In this document: piece after piece, positions 57,890 to 64,000 of the stretch
Layout of the letters: every line of letters starts with the position of its first letter
Position numbering within the stretch: the first letter of the stretch is position 1
NCBI GenBank assembly: GCA_963978905.1
Contig: OZ022257.1
Location: 52,284,873 to 52,348,872, forward strand
Reading direction: 5' to 3'
Length of the DNA: 64,000 nucleotides
DNA from: Trichostrongylus colubriformis
Lineage: Eukaryota; Nematoda; Chromadorea; Rhabditida; Trichostrongylidae
The notes under the pieces: model-generated
Told to the model about the DNA's origin: nothing
Seen by the model: the letters and a program-made list of their open reading frames with translations, nothing else
Databases searched by the model: none
Made by a program: the position numbers and the translations under genes

Positions 57890-59100
57890 TACAATCTCGA
57901 GAACATTCTCGATAGACCTCTACAGCAACGTTAGCAATGACTGCGCGATGGAGCCTGTACTCGAACTTCTCACCCAGAATTGCGTCGCAATAACATGCAT
58001 GGCCTTTCCGCCAGTCAGCTGATAGTTTGGCTTGAGAATGCCTCATCTGAAACATCTTTGAATGTTCACGAAAGTACTTTGCATAGAGCAGAGGCCTGGC
58101 AATGGGACAGCGATTGGCACCCCCTTTAAACATTGCTTTTATGGCTAGAATGGAAAATCTTGTGCTAGAAAGGCTTCCATTACTCTACTGTCGTTACATC
58201 GACGACTGCTTCGCAGACCTCTTCACGCAAGAAGAAATGGGCAAGTGCTGCGAACTAATGAATGAGCAATTCGAGCACATCAGAGTGACGCGCGAAAAGC
58301 CCTCCCATAACTGGTTCCCTCCCCTAAATGTTCAACTGTTCCGATGGGGTACCCATGTCACTAAATGGTATAGAAAGCTCAGCGAAAACTTAATAGTTTA
58401 CTATCGCACACTCGATTCAAACAAGGCGGACAGTCGTCACAAACATGCTACGAATTGCTGCAATCGTCTGCACGGGAGCTGAGGAAAGGAAGGAGTCCAT
58501 GACAAAAGATAAGGAAATTGCCGTAATGAATGGTTACATACCCACCGAGACATAAAGGTAGAGCATGCGCCCTGCCCCACAGGAATGTTGGTAGTCCGTT
58601 AGCTGGGAATATCCCCTTTGTAATACCCTCTCTCTCTGATGAAGTTATTACTTCCATTACTGAGCATCCGAAGAGATCGGGCTTAGAACCCATGGGCGGA
58701 ATCGTGGCGGTACCCCCAGACAACCTTAAAAAACGCCACAATCGAAACGTGTGTATGGTCGCATTTGTGCCTCACCCAATCGAATAATATATCCTGCTGG
58801 CAAGGAAGGAGACTGTACTGCCGCAGGGGCTGTTAACAATATCTTCTGCCGGGAGTGTGGAGGTGAATGCATAGGAAAGACGGGTAGACCTTTGTATATA
58901 CGCATTAAGGAACATCTGGACGGGAAGGCGAATTCACGCGTATCGACCCTCTAGTGTGCCACAGGGTTCAAATCCACAACAGAGACGACTTCGAGTTCAC
59001 GGTCAAGATATTGGCACACATAACTGGAATAACGGCGCGCGAAACCCTTGAGGCATTCTGGATCCAGGTCAGTGATCCAAGAATCAACAGCAGAGAATAA
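57890..59100 (+). pseudogene. Penelope-like retroelement fragment: reverse transcriptase, zinc linker, GIY-YIG endonuclease
   Basis: On plus: a broken upstream RT part (YSNVSNDCAM near 57920), then GQRLAPPLNIAFM near 58105 and the catalytic YCRYIDDCF near 58190. ELMNEQFEHIRVTREKP and VTKWYRKLSEN follow, then a shifted linker (RSGLEPMGGIVAVPPDNLKK, 58670-58730) and EGDCTAAG with NNIFCREC (a Cys-rich linker, 58805-58855). The GIY-YIG part has ECIGKTGRPLYIRIKEHL (58860-58920) and, in another frame, GITARETLEAFWIQ (about 59030-59070), ending NSRE. At least three frameshifts; inactive. YIDD is intact. Domain order fits canonical endonuclease-bearing Penelope elements. Confidence 0.85.
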
Positions 59101-59224
59101 TGCTTGTCCATCACGCGGAAATTCGCTCCCTATATAAGATTAGCCTTTCAACCGGGCTTTGACGTCAATCACTCCAAGGTCTCCAAACTGTGGTGGCCTA
59201 TCCCGTGCGTTGGATAAGTCATAA

Positions 59225-59300
59225 ATTGATTTCCTCCTTTTAGCGTCCGACCGAGGCGAACCCGCCGAAACGTTAGCCATTAAAATTTGTTAACAACCTC
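59225..59300 (+). ncRNA. Degenerate hammerhead-ribozyme-like remnant at Penelope 3' end
   Basis: CCGACCGA then GGCG-AACC-CGCC then GAAACG reproduces the order core, stem II, GAAA core of the hammerhead motifs known in Penelope-like terminal repeats. The first core strand departs from CUGAUGA, so activity is unlikely. The motif identification is inference from position and pattern. Confidence 0.4.
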
Positions 59301-59479
59301 CGTGCAGTTCAAACCACAAAAAGGACTTTTTCTGTGGAGTACTAAACTAACTCTCGATATCGATCAAACAAGGTGTGTCATGGGGATGTCAACTGGACAC
59401 CTATTACATAGTTCTAAGATTCAATATGATTTGCAGCATTCTTTGAACAAATTTGAATAACAAAGAAATCTTCGAACGG

Positions 59480-59860
59480 CTGTCATTTTATGAAGGTGCA
59501 GAATCTGCCTTTTGAAGATATGAACGCAATGGACGAAAAAGCTGCAATGAACGGTTACGTCTTTCCACCGAGACGTAAAGGTAGAGCAGGCGCCCTGCCT
59601 CACAGGATTGTTGGTAGTCCGTTAGCTGGAAAGATCCCCCTTGTAGTACCTCTTAACTCAGATTAGTTAGCACTTCCATAAGGAAGTATCTTGAAGAGAT
59701 CGGGCTGAGAACCCATGGTCGAAATCGTGGCGGTTCCTCCAGTCAACCTCGAAAAACGTCTCGCTCACAAGCCTCTGTATGATGCCATATGTATCTGTCC
59801 CAATTGTATAAGATATTCTGCTGGCAAAGAAAGAGACTACCGCAAGGTAACTAAGTATTT
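59480..59860 (+). pseudogene. Second Penelope-like fragment (linker region)
   Basis: Collinear with 58510-58830: AATGAACGGTTACGTCTTTC, GTTGGTAGTCCGTTAGCTGG, GAGATCGGGCTGAGAACCCA, TCGTGGCGGT and CTGCTGGCAAAGAAAGAGAC. It holds only the linker between RT and endonuclease and is broken by stops. Its presence about 0.4 kb after the first element suggests tandem or repeated insertion. Confidence 0.75.
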
Positions 59861-59869
59861 CCTGCTACG

Positions 59870-61480
59870 ATAGCTGTGAGATTGATTAGTGAGCGCTATC
59901 TTTGGTCTTTCTGCGAGAGATTACACCATTGCCGGTGTGAACTGTAGTACCTTTAGCATTTAATCCTTCAAACTTCTTAGTTTGTCACGCATTTTCAAAA
60001 ATAGCGTTTTGTGGAAGAACTGGAACTATGTACAGCTGAATGAGAAATCATTGCAAGAACATGAAATGGTTTCCAAACTCCCGTATCCAGCAAACTGAGG
60101 TGCCTCCTCAGAGAAAGAAATCAAATGAAACCATCAGCGGATTCCAAAAGTTGAAAAAGCCCAAATCTTTTTTAACTTATGGAATCCGCTGATGGTGGCG
60201 TTTTCAAATTTTTGTCCTATGCTGCGACCGCTCGTGGGCGACTCTTTCGCTTTGTCGCGCAAGCTGCTATGAAAAGCAGTATCATAGACTAAATGCCTGA
60301 TAATGTGACGAAACCTCTTCAATGAACGTGATGTTCCAATACAATGAAAGCATTGCACGCTTTCAACGTGGAGGCTGAGACAGCTTTCCGAAGAGGTTCT
60401 GGCAAGCAAATTGTAAAAATGCTCAAGGCACTCGTGGAAAAACAAGAGGAAACAATCAAGACGAAATGACCACTTGTGGAGAGACATACTGAACTAAGCT
60501 CATTTTATATCCACAATGTAATAACTGTCAGACAGTAAGGCGGCTGGGGAAACATAAGTGAAGTGCTCCCCGACGGCATAACAAACGCCATGGAACAGTT
60601 GCATTGGAGCATCACGTTCAGTGAAGAGATTTTGTCACGTTGTCAGGCATTTAATTTATGATGCTGCTCTTCTGTCTAGGATCTCAAAAATTTCCCGTTC
60701 CAGAATTAGGCTGATATTGCTCACCTCGCTCTGTTGTTGTCTTCGATAGCAGCTTGTGAGACAAAGCGCAGGGATTGCGCACGAGCAGTCGCAACATAGG
60801 AGAAAAATTCAAGGACGTAACAATCACTTGATCTCAAAAGTTGAGAAAGGATTGAGCTATTTCTTTCTCTGAACAGACACTTCTCGGTTTGCTGGATAGG
60901 GGAGCTTGGATCATGAAAAACAACAAAAGGACCCAGAGGGTCGGCGAAAAAGGTGCCTGTGCTTTCAATGCTTTTATAGAAATTTGAAAGAGCCTGTTCG
61001 TTACAAGATACACTCTGTGAAGCTTGAAGAATACACCCGTAATTGTTTGATGGTGCTCTTTATCAGCGTCCTGATGTTTCGACCGCATGGTATTTCTCAG
61101 AAGCCTGGCATAGCCCAATATTTGAGCATTGTCTACCATATACGTAGATATACAGCCTAGCACCCCCTCTACCCCACGCTTCCGACGGAAATTCGGAAAA
61201 ACAGCCGGGAAAAGTGAAATAGAGCACTAACTCGAAAGAAACGCACTTATTGAGTGGAATGATGCCATGCTCGTCGATTTCAGCGAATGAGGTACGCTCT
61301 ACTGTCTTTATAAGAATAGCACCCGATTCAAGCAATTCACTCTCGGATTTTATGCTGGAAGAAAAATTTAAAATTTAAAAAAAAATTTAAAATTTAAAAT
61401 TTTATGCTGTGGAAATGCGAACACTTATGTGGTAGAAATCTGTTCTGAGAGCGGAAAGTTCGCATTTATAGTTGTTACAA
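59870..61480. other. Stretch with no supported gene
   Basis: Apart from the hairpin at 60131-60195, open frames on minus (60487-60134, 61163-60834) and plus (60906-61160) overlap each other and lack homology. A TTTAAAATTTAAA run lies near 61366-61402. Confidence 0.4.
60131..60195. repeat. Hairpin with 29-bp arms and a 7-nt loop
   Basis: CCATCAGCGGATTCCAAAAG and the following TTGAAAAAG (60131-60159) pair with 60167-60195 with two mismatches. Pairing does not extend outward. Both strands of the arms can be read as similar peptide (ISGF-KLKK), a by-product of the symmetry. Confidence 0.8.
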
Positions 61481-61484
61481 TTAT

Positions 61485-61700
61485 GCTGAGTTATGGGCGA
61501 AAGCTTTTGTGTCGGACGGGACTCGAACCCGCACTTCATGCTTTCCGGGCATGTGCCAATCCATCACACTACCGGCACCCCCTTCACCTTAACTCAGCTT
61601 TTGAATGGTATATTTACCATAGCTTATCAGCACTCACACGTATAACGTGTTGAGCCGGTTGGCCAATATCGGCACCAGACCGTGAAGTTGAGAGCTTGAA
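61485..61700 (-). repeat. tRNA-derived repeat, reverse copy
   Basis: tRNA-like core 61511-61578 on minus, with GGACGGGACTCGAACCCGCA (inverse B box), CTTTCCGGGCATGTGCCAAT and ACTACCGGCACC. Six bases of the anticodon-arm region are lost relative to other copies. The flank TAACGTGTTGAGCCGGTTGG follows, as in the other copies. Confidence 0.8.
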
Positions 61701-61704
61701 CAGA

Positions 61705-61822
61705 TGATATTGATTTTTGATATTTTTGAATGTAACTCAGCATACTTGTAACAACTTTCGCATCGCGGGCTGCGGCGAAAATCAGCAGCTACCAACATTC
61801 AAAAATATCAAAAATCAATATC
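61705..61822. repeat. Inverted repeat closing the tRNA-derived element
   Basis: GATATTGATTTTTGATATTT and the next bases TTGAATG (61705-61731) pair with CATTCAAAAATATCAAAAAT and CAATATC (61796-61822). Between them is TAACTCAGCATACTTGTAAC and the GCTGCGGCGAAAATCAGCAG block seen at the ends of other copies of the tRNA-derived family. Confidence 0.75.
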
Positions 61823-61829
61823 CGCATTT

Positions 61830-62960
61830 ATAATTCATTCGCATGAGATGCATTCATATTGAAATAAAGTGGTGGTGTTAGTCTTCTGAAGGTTATTCAG
61901 ATCCAAACAATTAGGATTATAGAAATGTATTTGCTATCAATATGCTTAATGAATATGATTGAGATTAGTTGATCAGTAAAGATATTTCGGGGGTCTTGTA
62001 GTAGGAATTTGGTTTGATTTCCTTGCTCTTACATGTGATTACATGTTAGATGAGAAACAGACAGTGATAAATATCCTTCTTTCGTCTCAGTGAGGGAGGG
62101 GAAAAAAGCATTGTAGATATGTATTTTTGAATAAGGTTTTTAAATCCATAAAAATAAGAATAATTTCGATGTATTTTTATTTGGTTAAATAACTGTGTTT
62201 TCGTCATAATCGTAATATTTCTTAAGTTTATACAAATCAGTTAATGTGAAAACTTATCAAATTTCCCGTTACGTTGGGATGCCTGTATTACCCCACTTTT
62301 CCGAATCCATTCAGTCGACCACTCCAGTAGGGAGAATTCATTTGCATATAGTACTTTTCATGCAGTAGCTGCTATCATCTTCATTGTAATAGTTTAATCA
62401 TTTGCCCTTATTTACAAAAAAAATTTTCTTGCTTTTTATTTGTCGGCCGTTTGAACTGTCAGACGTTCCGAGTAAAGAAAGGGAAGTCGATCCTGAAAAG
62501 CTCTTCGAAGATTAATGCTTATCAAAATAACTGCTATGTTCTTGAGTCTTTCTCGGAAGATGTTCCTTACTAAAACACTAGAAACCTTCAACTGCCCTCT
62601 GTGTACGTTGCGTTCAACATCGAAAGATGATCTGTTCTACACATCCTGCAGTAAATAAATCATTCCACTTCTTTATGGGAATTACAGGAAGATTGAAGTT
62701 ACATCGATGTCGAACTTCTGTGAAAAATAAGTTCAAGGCTGTAAATTGAGATATTAGACGAATTAGGTCATTACAGGACGAACGTCTGTTAAGGACACAG
62801 AAAAGTCCTTGAATAGGAATTCGGGTGAATATGAAAAGAGTAAATATGAGAGCTGTTTTGTTCAAGAAAGTGCGTCACCTTCTCAACGACTGAAAAAGCT
62901 ATGCTGAAACTCCATCCATCTATAAATCGGTTCGTTTGATTTCTTTTATGATTCTCAACT
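61830..62960. other. Stretch with no supported gene
   Basis: AT-rich with short open frames. An 83-codon frame on minus (62865-62614) has no splice or homology support. Confidence 0.4.
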
Positions 62961-62962
62961 TA

Positions 62963-63866
62963 TTAGGTTGATTCATAATAAATCGGACAAATTGACAAAT
63001 CTTCGAGCTGGTTTTAATCATTGTCGTACAACTTTTTAACGACAACTGGGATTCACTTGAAATATCCTCCGTCTTTATCGATAACCTTCTTCCACGGGTT
63101 AGGCAGATCATGGATGCCCTTGCTCCAGAAGGTCGGAAGCTGGAGCTCGAAGAAGTTGCCGAGTGTCGCCTTGACCTCGTCGTGAGATTTGAGGTCTTAG
63201 CCGTCCAGATGGCGTTGGAGGTGAGAGAAAAGGTGGAAATCTGAAGGGGCCAGGTCTGGGGAGTACGGTGGGTATAGAAGTACGGTCCAACTGTACGACA
63301 GCAGCTCGGCCTTGGTCGATCTTGCAAAGTGCGGTCTGTGGAAGTAGACACGTTGTCGTGCTGGAAGTAGACATATGACCGCCGCCGTAGCGAACTTTGG
63401 ACATTTGTCTTCGATTCTCGTAATTGACGAATGTAGACGTCGGCGGATACTGTGGTACCTTCATCGAGCAGCTCCCAGCACTCTACGCCGTGTACCAACC
63501 GCGGTTTTCGTCTTCGATGGAATAGTCGCTTGACGCAAACTTCGAATGCTACAACTACAGTGTACTTCTGCCGGGGGCATGCTCCTTGTGAACTTCTATC
63601 AGACGTCTGCCGATATCCGCGGGTTCCTCGCCAGATAGCGATAGAAATAGTATGACGTTGCGGATGTGTTCTCTGGACCGCTTGAAATCGTGCGGCATGG
63701 TGGTGGAATGAAACTACTTTGGAGTGATTATTTTGGGGTACTTCGAAGAGCTTTTCATACTCATTCCAACAGTACCTCGCGCGTCCATTTTCGTTAACTC
63801 GTTGCTGAGTTATGATCTCTAGAAATCATCACTACCATTTGTCCGATTTATTATGAATCAACCTAA
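62963..63866 (-). pseudogene. Internally deleted mariner transposon, copy 2
   Basis: 904 bp between TTAGGTTGATTCATAATAAA ends, with TA at 62961-62962 and 63867-63868. Same layout and same internal deletion as 53776-54663, including the truncated HTH end (SIEDENRG), the jump to the catalytic domain and the SPDLAPSDFHLF block (read in broken frames on minus). Differences include a GTGGAAGTAGACAC insertion near 63340 duplicating neighbouring sequence, and an extra CTTCGAGCTGGTTT stretch near 63001. Inactive. Confidence 0.88.
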
Positions 63867-64000
63867 TACATATAATGGGGCTGCTGAGTTACGGGTAGAA
63901 CTAGGCCTCGGGCACCACTTGATATTGCACTTTAATTTCACGGACACAATGCCTAACCATTACATTACCGAGATCAAGCTTTCATTCAGCCTCTGAAGAA

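Overview
The window reads as nuclear DNA of a clade V (strongylid) nematode, most likely a hookworm-type parasite. The basis is short-exon genes with nematode splice and apparent trans-splice acceptors, a nematode-type chemoreceptor of the SRSX kind, and a dense mix of RTE, Penelope-like and mariner/Tc1-like elements, MITEs, a tRNA-derived repeat and long simple repeats. The species assignment is inference; nothing in the window is bacterial or viral.

Only a small part is cellular protein-coding. (1) 250-561, minus: a complete two-exon gene for a 79-residue secreted Met/Gly-rich peptide with a signal peptide and a dibasic processing site. (2) 19239-29307, plus: at least six phase-compatible exons (one only 19 nt) of an unrecognised soluble protein with its terminal exon. 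(3) 39691-45115, plus: a complete six-exon, 336-codon seven-helix receptor whose reading frame closes exactly across all five introns. (4) Orphan coding-like exons on the minus strand at 14680-14768, 15888-16087, 30559-30876, 51039-51167 and 51463-51751.

Most of the rest is repeats. 1.9-2.1 kb: two hairpins. 4.1-4.3 kb: a foldback. 4.4-6.9 kb: a decayed RTE element. 8.1, 12.9, 42.6 and 43.9 kb: one MITE family. 9.3-10.1 kb and 56.8-57.5 kb: a 750-bp TA-flanked element. 10.3-11.7 kb: four consecutive GC-rich hairpins, a duplicated block, a 146-bp tandem array and a CAGA microsatellite. 16.4, 22.4, 37.9, 46.2 and 61.5 kb: a tRNA-derived repeat. 17.1-17.9 kb: a defective mariner. 21.7, 35.0 and 53.0 kb: a TTAA-flanked MITE, one copy split by a younger element with 42-bp perfect ends. 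25.6-26.0 kb: a Tc1-like MITE. 29.7-30.2 kb: a foldback with coding-like arms. 32.0-32.6 kb: an RTE 3' end split by a MITE. 46.6-49.25 kb: an AATG array of about 2.65 kb. 53.8-54.7 and 63.0-63.9 kb: two copies of one internally deleted mariner. 57.8-59.9 kb: Penelope-like fragments with RT, zinc linker and GIY-YIG parts.

No functional linkage between the cellular genes is apparent. Nested insertions give a relative order: RTE older than the MITE inside it, the TTAA MITE older than the 684-bp element inside it, and the GCGTTCATAC MITE older than the MITE inside it. I see no defence system, operon or CRISPR.
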